64,000 bases of DNA from Anaerolineae bacterium (GCA_027494055.1 JAOSJO010000024.1:1-64000); one strand, 5' to 3'; counted from the stretch's first letter, positions 20,148-30,181 are shown. Notes: generated from the sequence alone by a model not told the origin. Program-made: numbers and translations.

Positions 20148-23100
20148 TTAGTGGTTGGTGACCTCGATGGCTGAGATGACCGCGCTTCCTCGTGAAGCGT
20201 CGAAGGTGATGTTCAGCGTGCCGTCGGTCACGGTCACGTCGTAGAAGGGCAGCACAAGCGCCGCGTACCGCCCGACCTGAGCGTAGATGTCGAGACCGGC
20301 CCTCACCCGCGTCCCCTCGATGAAGACATCAAAGACGCGCTGGTTGCTGCTGCTGTAGTAGAATTCGGCGAAGTACAGGGTGACTGTGTAGGTCCCGTTC
20401 GGCACGCTCCAGGACCAGTTGATCGGGTCGCCATAGAGATAGGTCTGGTAGAGCAGATCCTCCTGTGTGCCGCTCACCGAGTTTGTGACTGTGCGCGACG
20501 ATGCGCCGCTGAAGCCGGCGCTCGGCTGCCACACGTACCCGGTCACCGGGGAGGTGTAGCCCGTGCTGGAGGCAGCGTCGATGCGCAGGTCAAACGGCGC
20601 GGAGCAGTTCAGGGTGAGTGAGTAGTTGCCCGTGGTCGTGCCGTTCTGGTAGTTCCAGCGGCCGGCGCGGATGTAGTAGGCGCCGGGCGCCGATAGCGTG
20701 AAGTCGCTGATGTAGGCGTTCCGGTCTCCGGCGCTGTCGTCATCGTAGGTGAGGAGCGTCCCGCTCGCGTTGAACAACTGCAGGTACGGGTTCAGGTCTC
20801 CGGAGGTCCGCGCCATAGTGATGGCGACCTGCTGGCCGGCCACGGCGGAGAAGCTGTAAAGGTCGTACCACTCGGCGCTCGTGATGTCGCCGCTGGTCGC
20901 GCTGCCGCAGGTGACCGTCGTCGCGCTCGGCTGGCAGTCGCCGTTGATTGGCGGCCCCCACTGCGGGCAGGTGTACACCGTCTCGCCGCCGCCGGCGGTG
21001 CAGAGGCCGTCGCCGCACACGGCGCAGTCTTGCGGGCAGCTCCCCAGGGTCTCGCCGGGGCTGCACGCGCCGTCGCCGCAGACGGTCGGGCAGTCGCCGG
21101 GACAGGTGACCTGATTCTCGGTACCGTTGCACCAGGCGTCGCCGCAGCGTGCGCATTCGAAGGTCAGTTCGTAGTTGCCCTCACCGCCCCGGTTGGTGGT
21201 GTTGAACTCCCAGCGCGTGGCCTGGATGTAGTAGGCGCCAGTCGAGGGCAGCGTGACGACGAGGCGCGAATTGCGGCTATACGGATCGCCGCCGATGTCG
21301 TCATTCTCGGCGATCATGCTGCCCGGCGCGCCGCCGCTGTCATTGTACAGGCGGAGATAGGGATCGAGGGTGCCGGAGGTGGCCGTCAGGGTGATCGTGA
21401 CGGTCTGCCCGGCGGTCCCGTTGAAGCGGTACCAGTCGTACCACTCAACGTTGCTGATGCTGCCCGTCGTCGAGCCGCTGACCGCACCGCAGGAGATCGA
21501 CGTGTAGGTGTCGGCGCAGTCTGCGCCGCAGGTGTACGCACTCTCGCCGCCTGTGCAGAGGCCGTCGCCGCACCGGGCGGGGCAGTCGGTGGGGCAGGTC
21601 TGCGCGTTCTCGCCTGCCGACTCGAGACAGAAGGTGTCGCCGCAGGTTGACGGGCAGTCGCCTGGGCAGTTGAGCACGTCCTCGCCTGTGTCACATACGG
21701 CGTTGCCACAGGTGGCTGGCGTCGCGCTCGTGTCGAGGATGCAGCCGTTGCTGAGAGTCACCACGTACCGGTAGTTGCTGATGTTCGAGCCGGACCGGAT
21801 GTCGGTAATGCCCTCGAACTCGTTGAAGACGTAGATGCTCTCGCCCGCGGGCAGCCGCCGCGCGTCGGTGTTGGTCGTCATGTACGGCGAGTCGGTCTGG
21901 GTATCGGTGGGCGAGGTGGTGTCGGCACTCGCGCCGCTGTTGTCCGCGCCCCAGATGTCCTGGCCGAGGCGGAAGCGCAGGTAGTCGTTGTACTGGATGC
22001 CCGGACTGAGCATCGGCCAGTAGAACTGCACCCGATCCACGACGGCGTCGAAGACGCCTGTGTTGGCAACGAGGGCGCGCACGCTGTGACCTGGGTCAAT
22101 CGGGTTGAACTCCAGGCTGCCGATGCTGAAGTTGGCCGCGCACATTTCCGGCGTCCACGCCCAGTCGCACATCACGGTCAGGCGGTAGGTGCCTTCGGTG
22201 TCGCTGTCCGACGGGTCATACGTGCCGGTCGGGCTGTAGCGGCTGGCCCAAATCTCCCAGCCGGTCGAGCTTTGGTCGAGCGTGGCGTTCAGGGTGGCGT
22301 TGAGCGTGCCGTCGCTCCCGGTCTGCGGTTGGTGGGCGAGGATGTTGTAGTTGTTGTGCTCGTAGCCTGGGCGCAGCAGGTAGAGCTTGCTGTCCAGGTT
22401 GCCGGTCATGGTCGTCATCGCGATCTGCACGTTGCCGCCATTGACGCCGTTGAACACGTACCGGTCGATGAAGTCCTGGTTGGTGATCGCGCCGGTCACG
22501 GTGTCGTTGCAACTGATCGGGATGGGGCTGTTGCACGCCACGTTGAGCGTGTACCGGCCTTCGGGCAGGCTCATGTTGGCCGGGTCGTAGCCGGAGCGCG
22601 TGGCGCGGATCGTGTACGTGCCGCTGGTGGGCACAAGATACTGGCGCAGCGCCGCGTTGTTGTCTGCGCCGTGGTCGTCGTCGCGGCCCCAGTCGGTCGG
22701 GGACACCTGGTTGCCGTCCGGGCCGTAGAGGTACAGGTACGGGTTGAGCGCCGCGTCGTCCTTGTACATCGTCATGTTGAGCAGTTGCCCGGCGGTGGCG
22801 TTGAAGGTGTAGTACTCGTACCAGGCGTGGTCGGTGATCTCGCCGTGCACGGGCGTGTCACACGCGACGGTGTTCTCCGGCAGGATGTGCCAGTTGCAGC
22901 GCAGCGACAGGCGATAGTCGCCAGTCATGGCGGTGTCGGAGGAGCGGTCGCCCTCGCCCTGTCGCCCGGCCCGGATGTAGTAGGTTGTGCCGGTGCTGAC
23001 GGTCAGGTTGCGGTAGAGCCAGTCGGCGCTGACGTTGTCGCCATAGGCGACGCGGTTGGTGCCGTCGCTGTTGTCGCTGGGCGGGAGGGCGTTCTGGTAC

Positions 23101-26100
23101 AGGGTGGTCCTGACGCCGTTGCCGGTGAGCAGGGTGCCGCTGAGGGCGAACTGCCCGATGTCGATGGCCGGAGCGCTCACCCCACCGGGTATGGTGATGG
23201 TATAAACGTCGTAGTAGTCGGTGTTGTCGAGCGACCCGGTGACGATATCGCCGCAACTGATCGGCTCCGGTTGGTGGCAGGTGAGCGTGATCTGATACTC
23301 GCCCTCGGTGGATCCGCTTGCGCCGCCGCTGCTGCCGTAGCGCCGCGCGCGGATCGTGTACGAGCCGGATTCGGGGATCAGGTAGTCGATTGCGGCGGCG
23401 ATGCCGTCGCCCTCGTCGTCGTCGTAGACGAGGTACGAGGTGAGGTCAGAAGACCGGTACAGCTCCAGATAGGGGTCGAGGGCTGGCGTGGAGGGGTCCG
23501 GGTACATCGTGATGCTGATGTAATCGCCCGCGTTTGCGGTGAATTCCCAGTAGTCGTAGTAGTCGGTGTTGGTGATGCGCCCGCTCTGGGTTTTGCCGCA
23601 GATCAGGCTGGCCGTGTTCTGGCAGGCGAGGCCGAGCCGGTAGCCGCCGGTGGTCGAACCTGCCGCCTGTCCGTATCGCGTCGCCCAGACGGTGTAGATG
23701 CCCGATTGCGGCAGGGTGACGTTGTTGAGAAGCGCATAGTAGCTGTTCGGGTTGTGTTCGGCCACGACCGCTCCGTCAGGGGCGACGAGGATCAGGGCCG
23801 GTCTCAGGGAACTGCCGCTTGATCTGTCCATCCTGATCGTGACCTGCGCGCCCTCCTGACCGGCGAACGACCACAGGTCCAGCCAGTCCTCTTCCTCCAA
23901 AGAGTCCTCGAACTGGTCGCCGCAGGTGATGGGCTGCGCGGTGAGCGGGCGGCACTGCATTTCAAGGTTGTAGCCGCCGACAGAGCTGCCGCTTGCCTGC
24001 CGATAGCGCGTCGCGCGCAGTGTGTAGAGGCCGTTGGCCGGCAGGACGTAGGCAAGCTGCGCGTCCCGACTGGTGGAGGAGTCGTCGGGTATCGCGCCGT
24101 GGTTGTCGTCCGAGATCATGATCGAGCCATCGGTCGGGTCGTACAGGTCGAGCCACGAGTCGAGGTCGCCCGACGTGCGGCGCATGGTGAAGGTCACGAG
24201 CGTGTCTTCCGTGCCGATGAACTGCCACTCGTCGGCCCAGTCCTGGTTGGTGATGTTGCCCAGGGTAGTCGAGCCGCAGGTCAGCATTGGCTGCGGCGTG
24301 GGCGTCATGACATCCGAGCAGTACACCTCCTCGGACGGCGTGTAGCCGCCGTTGAGCGCCACGACGATAGCGTCCAGCATGGAGCCATCCTCGCGGGTGC
24401 GGAAACGGAGGGTGTGCCGGCCGGCGTTCATGTTGAAGACGACCGGGTTCATGCTGCTGTAAGTATCGTCCTCAGCGTTGCTGTGCCGCACCCGGTACCA
24501 CCGGGGCGTGTCGGGCAACCGTTGGAACAGGCTGAAGTTGTACTCGTAGCCCCGGTCGAGTGAGACATAGAAGCTGTCGCCGCTGCTGTCCGTGCCGAGC
24601 GCCCTGGCCCACACAACGTAGTCGCCGGTGATGGGCGCGTCAAACTCGAACTCGATCCAACCCTGGCCGTCATACTCGCCTCGCTGATCGATCGAGGCGA
24701 CGTAGCTGCAACCGGAGTACGTGTCGTCGTAGCCGACCTGCATCATCGTCCCTTCGATGTTGGCGTGCTCGGCCTCCAGGATGGGCGGGTTGGCGGCAGT
24801 GCACGAGGTCGGCGGCGGGACGTAGGCCAGGTCGTTGGTGATGACGAAGGCGTCGATGGCGGTGTTGGCCTCGCGCTCGCGTATCCGGAGGGTGTGCGGG
24901 CCGGCGTCTAGCTCGAAGAACATGGGGACGTTGTTGCCGGAGCTTACGTAATGCGTCACCCGCGCCCATGTCCATTCGAGCGGCAGGTCGTTGAAATTCA
25001 CGTAGCCGTAGGGCGTTGACGGCGAGTGCGGGCTTCCGTCGTCGATCTGTAAGTAGAAGGAGTCGTAGGAGGTGGGGCTGCTGCTGTTGGCGAGATTGCC
25101 CTTGGTGTGGGCGTAGATGACGTAGGTCCCCGGATCGGTGATGTTGAAGTCGTAGGTAAGGACATCCGGGGAGCTGGCGGGATTGCCGTAATTCGACGTG
25201 TCGGTGCGGTACATGTAGCACCGCGACGCGCCCATGTCCGTCGTGTGGTTGTAGCTGCCGGCGCTGACCGTGAAGTCAGTCTCCTCGAGGGTGATGTACG
25301 TGTAGGCGGGCAGCGGCGTGTCGGTTTCAAGTTCGCAGCCGTTGCTCAGGAAGACGCGGTAGCTGTACTGGTTGGGGTACGAGTTGAACCGGATGTCGGG
25401 CGCGTTGTCGAACTCGTTGAACAGGGTCTGGGAAGCGCCAGCCGCAATCGTCGGGCTGCCGCCGCCGGCGAGCCACTGTGAAACGTCCGCCACCATGCTG
25501 TCGGTGGGCGGCGTATCGTCTTTCACGCCTTCCACGCCGCTCCAGATGTAGTTGTTGGTACTGCCGTCTGGACGCTCAAGCTGTATCCAGTCGTTGACCA
25601 TGTTCGTGTTGAGCTTGGGCCACTGGAAGATCAGGCCGACGATGGCGACCGCCTGCGACGAGTTGTTGGTGATGGTGGTGCGCACCTCGTCGTTGGCGCC
25701 AAAGGTGACCGCGCTGATCGCGAAGGGCGAGCAGTCCGGCGTGCCACTGGGGTTGGGCGTCATGGTGGCCGGCGCGGCGAGTTCGTTGGAGAGCACGCAG
25801 CCGTTGGTGAAGGTGACGGTATAGGAGAAGCTGCTGTGCTCGCCGCTGGTGATGGAAGGGCCGTTGCGGAAGATGCTGGTCAGGTCCACGGTGATGCCGG
25901 GCAGGATCGTCGGGCTGCCGCCGGTCAGCAGCCAGCCGGCGGCATCCTCGCCGCCCGTGTCGGTGGGCGAAGTCGTGTCCCTGGGGGCGTCGTAGTTCCG
26001 GCCCCAGATGCCGTTCGAGCTGCTGCCCAGCCACATATAGTCCAGCACGCGCGTGCTGTTCTCGGCCCACGCCGCGACGACGCGCGAGATCGTGATCGGC

Positions 26101-26696
26101 TGCGCGAAGCCGTTCGTTAGCGACACGCGGGAGGTGCTGGAGTCGACACGGACGGCCCCGATGGCAAGGTCGTTGCAGTCTGGGATGGGGGTGGGGCCGC
26201 CGGGGGTTTGTGTGGGCGCTGTGCCGCTACAGTCCTGCGGGCAGGTATCGACCGTCTCGCCGATGGAAGAGGTGCAGATTCCATCGCCGCAGGTGCCGAA
26301 GCCGGTACCGCCACAGTCCGCCGGGCAGGTGATCGAGTTCTCGCCGCGCGAGGGTTCGCAACGCCCATCGCCGCAGGCCGCGCTCCCGCCGGGGTCGCTG
26401 CAGTCGGCGGGGCAGTTGTCGTGGTTCTCGGAGCGCCAGTCGCACAGCCCGTCACCGCAGACGGCGGAAACGCCGGCCGGGCCGACGTAGGACGAGCTTT
26501 CGCCGCCGCGCCAGCCGACGGCGCTGCCGCCGTAGTTGATCTGCTCGACGACGTTGGAGAACACATTGCTGACTGCCGGCCCGACGAGCGCGAGAATGGC
26601 GACAACGGCCATGCTCACCATGGCAATGATGAGGGCGTACTCGATCAGGGCCTGTGCACGTTGGCGGCTGTCCTTGGGGGAGGTTGGTTCCGGCAT
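20148..26696 (-). CDS. Giant Flp-pilin-headed, multidomain surface protein (putative adhesin)
   Basis: A 2182-residue protein in one intact frame. Residues 11-50 (RQRAQALIEYALIIAMVSM and on) are a Flp-type pilin N-helix with the conserved Glu-Tyr at mature positions 5-6. Then come three CGDGxC units (82-155), two Ig-like domains (about 172-312 and 320-465), two CBM-like sandwich domains (469-636 and 639-790), six PPC domains (800-1515), a third Ig-like domain (1517-1660), three CGD units (1660-1728), a seventh PPC (1730-1849), three more CGD units (1850-1905), an eighth PPC (1924-2033) and a malectin-like domain (2035-2182). It is predicted to be processed like a prepilin and displayed outside the cell, binding glycans. 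No Tad export genes are nearby. Confidence 0.85.
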   Translation of the reverse strand: MPEPTSPKDSRQRAQALIEYALIIAMVSMAVVAILALVGPAVSNVFSNVVEQINYGGSAVGWRGGESSSYVGPAGVSAVCGDGLCDWRSENHDNCPADCSDPGGSAACGDGRCEPSRGENSITCPADCGGTGFGTCGDGICTSSIGETVDTCPQDCSGTAPTQTPGGPTPIPDCNDLAIGAVRVDSSTSRVSLTNGFAQPITISRVVAAWAENSTRVLDYMWLGSSSNGIWGRNYDAPRDTTSPTDTGGEDAAGWLLTGGSPTILPGITVDLTSIFRNGPSITSGEHSSFSYTVTFTNGCVLSNELAAPATMTPNPSGTPDCSPFAISAVTFGANDEVRTTITNNSSQAVAIVGLIFQWPKLNTNMVNDWIQLERPDGSTNNYIWSGVEGVKDDTPPTDSMVADVSQWLAGGGSPTIAAGASQTLFNEFDNAPDIRFNSYPNQYSYRVFLSNGCELETDTPLPAYTYITLEETDFTVSAGSYNHTTDMGASRCYMYRTDTSNYGNPASSPDVLTYDFNITDPGTYVIYAHTKGNLANSSSPTSYDSFYLQIDDGSPHSPSTPYGYVNFNDLPLEWTWARVTHYVSSGNNVPMFFELDAGPHTLRIREREANTAIDAFVITNDLAYVPPPTSCTAANPPILEAEHANIEGTMMQVGYDDTYSGCSYVASIDQRGEYDGQGWIEFEFDAPITGDYVVWARALGTDSSGDSFYVSLDRGYEYNFSLFQRLPDTPRWYRVRHSNAEDDTYSSMNPVVFNMNAGRHTLRFRTREDGSMLDAIVVALNGGYTPSEEVYCSDVMTPTPQPMLTCGSTTLGNITNQDWADEWQFIGTEDTLVTFTMRRTSGDLDSWLDLYDPTDGSIMISDDNHGAIPDDSSTSRDAQLAYVLPANGLYTLRATRYRQASGSSVGGYNLEMQCRPLTAQPITCGDQFEDSLEEEDWLDLWSFAGQEGAQVTIRMDRSSGSSLRPALILVAPDGAVVAEHNPNSYYALLNNVTLPQSGIYTVWATRYGQAAGSTTGGYRLGLACQNTASLICGKTQSGRITNTDYYDYWEFTANAGDYISITMYPDPSTPALDPYLELYRSSDLTSYLVYDDDEGDGIAAAIDYLIPESGSYTIRARRYGSSGGASGSTEGEYQITLTCHQPEPISCGDIVTGSLDNTDYYDVYTITIPGGVSAPAIDIGQFALSGTLLTGNGVRTTLYQNALPPSDNSDGTNRVAYGDNVSADWLYRNLTVSTGTTYYIRAGRQGEGDRSSDTAMTGDYRLSLRCNWHILPENTVACDTPVHGEITDHAWYEYYTFNATAGQLLNMTMYKDDAALNPYLYLYGPDGNQVSPTDWGRDDDHGADNNAALRQYLVPTSGTYTIRATRSGYDPANMSLPEGRYTLNVACNSPIPISCNDTVTGAITNQDFIDRYVFNGVNGGNVQIAMTTMTGNLDSKLYLLRPGYEHNNYNILAHQPQTGSDGTLNATLNATLDQSSTGWEIWASRYSPTGTYDPSDSDTEGTYRLTVMCDWAWTPEMCAANFSIGSLEFNPIDPGHSVRALVANTGVFDAVVDRVQFYWPMLSPGIQYNDYLRFRLGQDIWGADNSGASADTTSPTDTQTDSPYMTTNTDARRLPAGESIYVFNEFEGITDIRSGSNISNYRYVVTLSNGCILDTSATPATCGNAVCDTGEDVLNCPGDCPSTCGDTFCLESAGENAQTCPTDCPARCGDGLCTGGESAYTCGADCADTYTSISCGAVSGSTTGSISNVEWYDWYRFNGTAGQTVTITLTATSGTLDPYLRLYNDSGGAPGSMIAENDDIGGDPYSRNSRLVVTLPSTGAYYIQATRWEFNTTNRGGEGNYELTFECARCGDAWCNGTENQVTCPGDCPTVCGDGACSPGETLGSCPQDCAVCGDGLCTAGGGETVYTCPQWGPPINGDCQPSATTVTCGSATSGDITSAEWYDLYSFSAVAGQQVAITMARTSGDLNPYLQLFNASGTLLTYDDDSAGDRNAYISDFTLSAPGAYYIRAGRWNYQNGTTTGNYSLTLNCSAPFDLRIDAASSTGYTSPVTGYVWQPSAGFSGASSRTVTNSVSGTQEDLLYQTYLYGDPINWSWSVPNGTYTVTLYFAEFYYSSSNQRVFDVFIEGTRVRAGLDIYAQVGRYAALVLPFYDVTVTDGTLNITFDASRGSAVISAIEVTNH

Positions 26697-26803
26697 CGCT
26701 CGCTCTCCTGGTGTTGGGGTGGTCCTGCGTCCCGGACCAGATAAGTCCTAAAAGAAAGAAGATACCATGCACATAGCACAAAGGCGTTAATCCTTCTGCC
26801 TGT

Positions 26804-26809
26804 ATTATA
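26804..26809 (-). promoter_or_regulatory. Putative -10 element for the giant surface protein
   Basis: A perfect TATAAT on the minus strand, 108 bases before the ATG. No good -35 hexamer is seen at 17 bases, so the call is weak; a 100-base leader would result. Confidence 0.3.
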
Positions 26810-27041
26810 GTGGAGAATTGCGCCTGGAATGTCGAAATCTTGTGCCGATCCTGTTAAAGGGTTCTTTCAAATCCGCCGCTCGCTTCCCTGAATCGGCCAC
26901 TTCGGTATAATTTGGGTATGGTTTTCACGGGAAGGGTGCTCTCGATGCTGTTGGCGAGTTCGTGCTCGTATCCCCCTCAGCCCCTCTCCTTTTTGTGGGT
27001 TCAGGGGCGGACAGGGTTGAGTCTTGGCGCGAAATGGGTGA

Positions 27042-27069
27042 GCAGGGGCAAGGTATGCCTTGCCCCTGC
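27042..27069. repeat. Intergenic inverted repeat
   Basis: Arms gcaggggcaagg and ccttgcccctgc form a perfect 12-bp stem with a four-base loop. It is followed by an A-rich, not T-rich, stretch on the + strand, so it is more like a dispersed repeat than a terminator. Confidence 0.5.
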
Positions 27070-27173
27070 ACAAAAAACCTTGAACTCGATTTCTGAGTTC
27101 CCTTAACTCAATCTCTCGCCATTACTGGCGGAGGACGCGGCGCGGGCTGCGCCGCAGGAAAGGATAGCCGGCC

Positions 27174-28202
27174 ATGCACAAGCGCGCGGGGTTGCCTGTC
27201 CTGGCGATGGCGCTGGCGGCTCTGTTGGCCGGGTGTGCGGGCGCGCCCACCGCGACGCCGACCCATACACCCACACCGGAGGTTTCCGCGCCGACGATCA
27301 CGCTCCCGCCGACGTGGACGCCGGTCGGACGCATCGCCGTGAGCGCGCTTGCCGAGCTGACGCTGCGCGCCGGCCCGAACGACCGGTACCACGCGGTTGG
27401 CGTCATGCCGGTGGGCCACGAGGCGACCGCCTTCGGGCGCGACCAGCACAACGCCTGGGCGGAGGTCCGCTATGGCACGCTCACCGGGTGGGTGCGTGTC
27501 GAGGACGAGGCAGTGGCTCAGGTCGATGGCGACCTCGGCATCCTGCCGGTTGTGCCGGTCGAGCCGATCACGAACACGCCGCCGCCGCCGACCGCGACCT
27601 TTACGCCGTTCCCCACCTTTACGCCGCGCCCCACGCTCACGCGCGCGCCGACGAACACCCCCGCACCGACGCCCGAAGACCGCGACAGCCGCGCGCTGCC
27701 CAAGTTCAACCTCGGCGTGTTAGGTCTCATCTTCGAGGAAAGCGGCAGCGGCATCCTCGCGCTGCCGGAGGACGAGTTCGACTACATCGCGTTCCAGTTC
27801 AACCCGGAGGCGTCAGGGCAGCTGTCGCTTGAGGTGGCGTTCACGTGCGACAACCCTGACGCCGAACTGCTGCTGACGCTATTCAGCAGCCGGCGCTTCA
27901 GCGCGGAGTTGCAGCACCTCTACCCGGTGTGCAACCAGGGGCCGCTCTACTTCCGCGCGCTGGAGCCGGGGGACTTCTACCAGATACGCATCTGGCTGCG
28001 CGACGCCGCGATGCCCTTTGTGGAAATCAGCCCGACACCTGAAGTGATGGACACACCTTCGGACCTGGAAGGGGAATCCGCCGCGCCGCCAGAGGCGACG
28101 CCGACGACGGCGGAATCCGTCGCCGAGCTTGAGGCGGCGGCGCAGCACGCGCGCCTGGAGACCCACTACACATTCACGATACGCAATCCTCAACGCCAGT
28201 AA
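27174..28202 (+). CDS. Lipoprotein with SH3b domain
   Basis: A 342-residue exported lipoprotein. The signal MHKRAGLPVLAMALAALLAGC ends in an LAGC lipobox, followed by a Thr/Pro linker (PTATPTHTPTPE). Residues about 52-110 form a bacterial SH3 domain (ELTLRAGPNDRYHAVG, GTLTGWVRVEDE). A second Pro/Thr linker (TFTPFPTFTPRPTLT) leads to a beta-rich domain at about 170-275 (FDYIAFQFNPEASGQLSLEVAF) that may resemble a PPC-type sandwich. SH3b domains usually bind cell-wall peptides or glycans. An aggaaagga ribosome site precedes the ATG. It is monocistronic, followed by a paired-hairpin repeat. Confidence 0.75.
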   Translation: MHKRAGLPVLAMALAALLAGCAGAPTATPTHTPTPEVSAPTITLPPTWTPVGRIAVSALAELTLRAGPNDRYHAVGVMPVGHEATAFGRDQHNAWAEVRYGTLTGWVRVEDEAVAQVDGDLGILPVVPVEPITNTPPPPTATFTPFPTFTPRPTLTRAPTNTPAPTPEDRDSRALPKFNLGVLGLIFEESGSGILALPEDEFDYIAFQFNPEASGQLSLEVAFTCDNPDAELLLTLFSSRRFSAELQHLYPVCNQGPLYFRALEPGDFYQIRIWLRDAAMPFVEISPTPEVMDTPSDLEGESAAPPEATPTTAESVAELEAAAQHARLETHYTFTIRNPQRQ

Positions 28203-28228
28203 GCGTGTAGCTATCCGTCTTGTGGTTC

Positions 28229-28304
28229 CCGCGACTGAAGTCGCGGGCGAATTCGCAATCTTGTCGGCGCTGATCTGCGATTAACCGCCGACTTCAGTCG
28301 GCGG
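28229..28304 (-). repeat. Paired-hairpin REPIN-like element, copy 2
   Basis: Hairpins at 28229-28248 (arms cccgcgact and agtcgcggg) and 28285-28304 (arms ccgccgact and agtcggcgg), spacer 36 bases. In reverse orientation the layout matches 7274-7347: variable hairpin, AT-richer spacer, then the conserved cccgcgact hairpin and gaacc or gagcc. Confidence 0.65.
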
Positions 28305-28373
28305 GCTACGAAAAACGCGATATGGCAAGCAGCGTATGGACAAGGTGAACAGATACGTGAACGTAACCCAAAA

Positions 28374-28396
28374 AGGCCCCGCACATTGCGGGGCCT
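28374..28396 (-). terminator. Terminator of the membrane glycosyltransferase gene
   Basis: A 9-bp stem (aggccccgc with gcggggcct, loop acatt). On the minus strand it is followed by a run of five T, the classic Rho-independent form, 32 bases after the glycosyltransferase stop. Confidence 0.75.
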
Positions 28397-28427
28397 CTTG
28401 CTTACTGGTAGCGGGGCGTCTGGCGCG

Positions 28428-29959
28428 CTAGTGCTTCCGCGTGATGCGCCCGAAAGTCGGCGGCAAGTCCAGGAGGAGGCGCGTCTGCGCCTCAAGCACC
28501 GGCAACGCCAGCGCGATGACGGTCAGCACCGGCAGGAGCGGGAAGCTCACCAGCAGCGCCAACCGCTCCTTCCAGGTCCAGGGGCGCGTGCGCGGCGGGC
28601 GCGCGGCCCAATCCATGACCCAGAAGGCGAAGCCCATCAGCGTGACGATGCCCATCGCGACCGACAGCGTGATCATCTGCGGCGAGTCGAAGACCAGCAG
28701 CCTGGGGTGCAGCAGGAAGGAAAGCTGGGCGCCCAGGGTCATGATAACCCAGCCCGCGCCGGCCATGATTTGGTCGTGCGCGAGTTGCGTCAACAACTGC
28801 GCGCCGCCGAGCCACGGCACGCCCTTGCGCCGCCCGACAATCTGGTCTGTTGTGTAGCTTATCTCCTTGACGCCCCACCAGGTGTGGCGCGCGGTCTGCT
28901 GTAGCGCGCGCGGAACGCATCGAGGAGGTTCGCGCCGGTGGTCGCGTCGCACGAGAACGGCAGGTACAGCGGGCGGACGTGCACATTCCCGCCGTGATGG
29001 AAGTAGCTCTGGGTGAAGATGTGCTGGTCCTCCGGCTCGGCGTTCCAGTAGCCGACCTCGTGCAGCAGCCGCAGGCTGATCGAGTACGTCGAATAAGGCA
29101 GCGAGAACCACCACGGCGCGGCGAGGTAGGCCGTCTCCCACGCAGACGAGTACACGTGCAGCAGGCTGATCGGCGCGGGTACGTCCCACACGTTGTTGTG
29201 GTAGCGCGCGGGCGACTGCCAGATCACGCGCCAGCGCGCCCCGTCGGTGGCGAAGAGGCACGTCAGCGCTTCCAGGTAGCGCGTGTGCAGGCGCGAGTCG
29301 GCGTCCAGAACGGTCACGATCAGGTTGTCGATGGGGCAGCCCAGGTCATCGACCAGGCGCTGTTTGACCAGCCGCGCCGCCCATGCCTCGTTGAACGCCT
29401 TCCCTGTGCTTTCACCCGGAAGGCCGGCGGGGTGCGACGAGTAGATGACGCGCGCGAACCGCCCCGCGAACTCGGCGTGGAGCTGCTCGAACGTGGACCG
29501 CCCGCCGGGGTCGTCGGCTTCCATGGCGAGCACGACTGTGAGCATCCTGGGCGCGTCGGGGAATTCGGCGAGCCGCTGGAGCGTGGCGCGCAGCTTGGCG
29601 ATGGCCTCTTTGTAGTTCGGGATGATGGCGACGTGGTGCACCGCCTCCCAGGGCAGGCTGTCGGCCTTGCGCCGGCGCTGGTATTCCGCGCGCCAGTCAA
29701 CCGTCTCCCAGCGCGCGATGCGCCGCATGGCAAGTGCGTTCCCCACCCCGCCGAGGACAAAGCGCACCGCCATGTAGATGCCGAGCGCCGCCACGACGGT
29801 CAACACCCAACGCGGCTCGCGAATGGCGCCGACGACGATCAGGACCAGCGACGCCCAGGCCAGAAAGCCTGGAATGCTGTCAAGGATGCGCGGCGGCAGG
29901 TAGGCCACCGCGCGCGGCGCGCGCGCCCGTTCTCGATTACGTCCGCCGTGGAGCGCCAC
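28428..29959 (-). CDS. Membrane glycosyltransferase family 2, frameshifted
   Basis: About 510 residues repaired. Two N-terminal membrane spans (LAWASLVLIVVGAI, LTVVAALGIYMAVRFVLGG) precede a GT-A domain: VAIIPNYKEAIAKL, LAMEADD, TVLDADSRLHTRY (DxD) and YWNAEPEDQHIFTQSYFHHGG (ED plus acceptor motif). Near 28902 one base is missing after RARY; the other frame continues QQTARHTWWGVKEISY, where QxxRHxWG stands in for the QxxRW motif of processive synthases, then several C-terminal spans. GTG 29959 has a ggaggaag site just upstream. It resembles cellulose-synthase-like polymerising enzymes of the cytoplasmic membrane; product unknown. Confidence 0.78.
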
Positions 29960-30181
29960 GGACTTCCTCCATGCGCAGCCCGTAGAGGCTGCGCCCTGTG
30001 ATAGGCCCGCGCAAGCATAGCACAGCTTGCGCGCTTCACCAACTGTGAGTATACGCAACCTGTCCTCAATGCCAAAATCACGCCCGGCGCGCCCGGACCG
30101 GGCCGGCGACATCCGATTGGGGGAGTCGGTGAATGTGAAAAGCGCCGGAGGGGGTTGACCAGCCGCCCGGCTTCCAGCCGG

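Larger units (their letters stand above)
26697..27173. other. Intergenic region upstream of two divergent genes
   Basis: About 480 bases between the divergent giant-protein and SH3b-lipoprotein genes. It contains a TATAAT box for the minus strand (26804-26809) and a 12-bp hairpin (27042-27069). The short open frame near 26912 has no homology I recognise and no good ribosome site, so I do not call it. Confidence 0.5.

Noticed and set aside
22086..23822. A 578-codon + strand frame inside the giant surface protein gene
   Set aside because: Val/Gly/Ala-rich shadow typical of antisense GC codon use; the minus-strand PPC repeats are unmistakable.
26912..27106. A 64-codon open frame in the gap upstream of the SH3b lipoprotein gene
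   Set aside because: Its composition is that of repeat DNA, it contains the 12-bp hairpin, and it has no convincing ribosome site or known motif.
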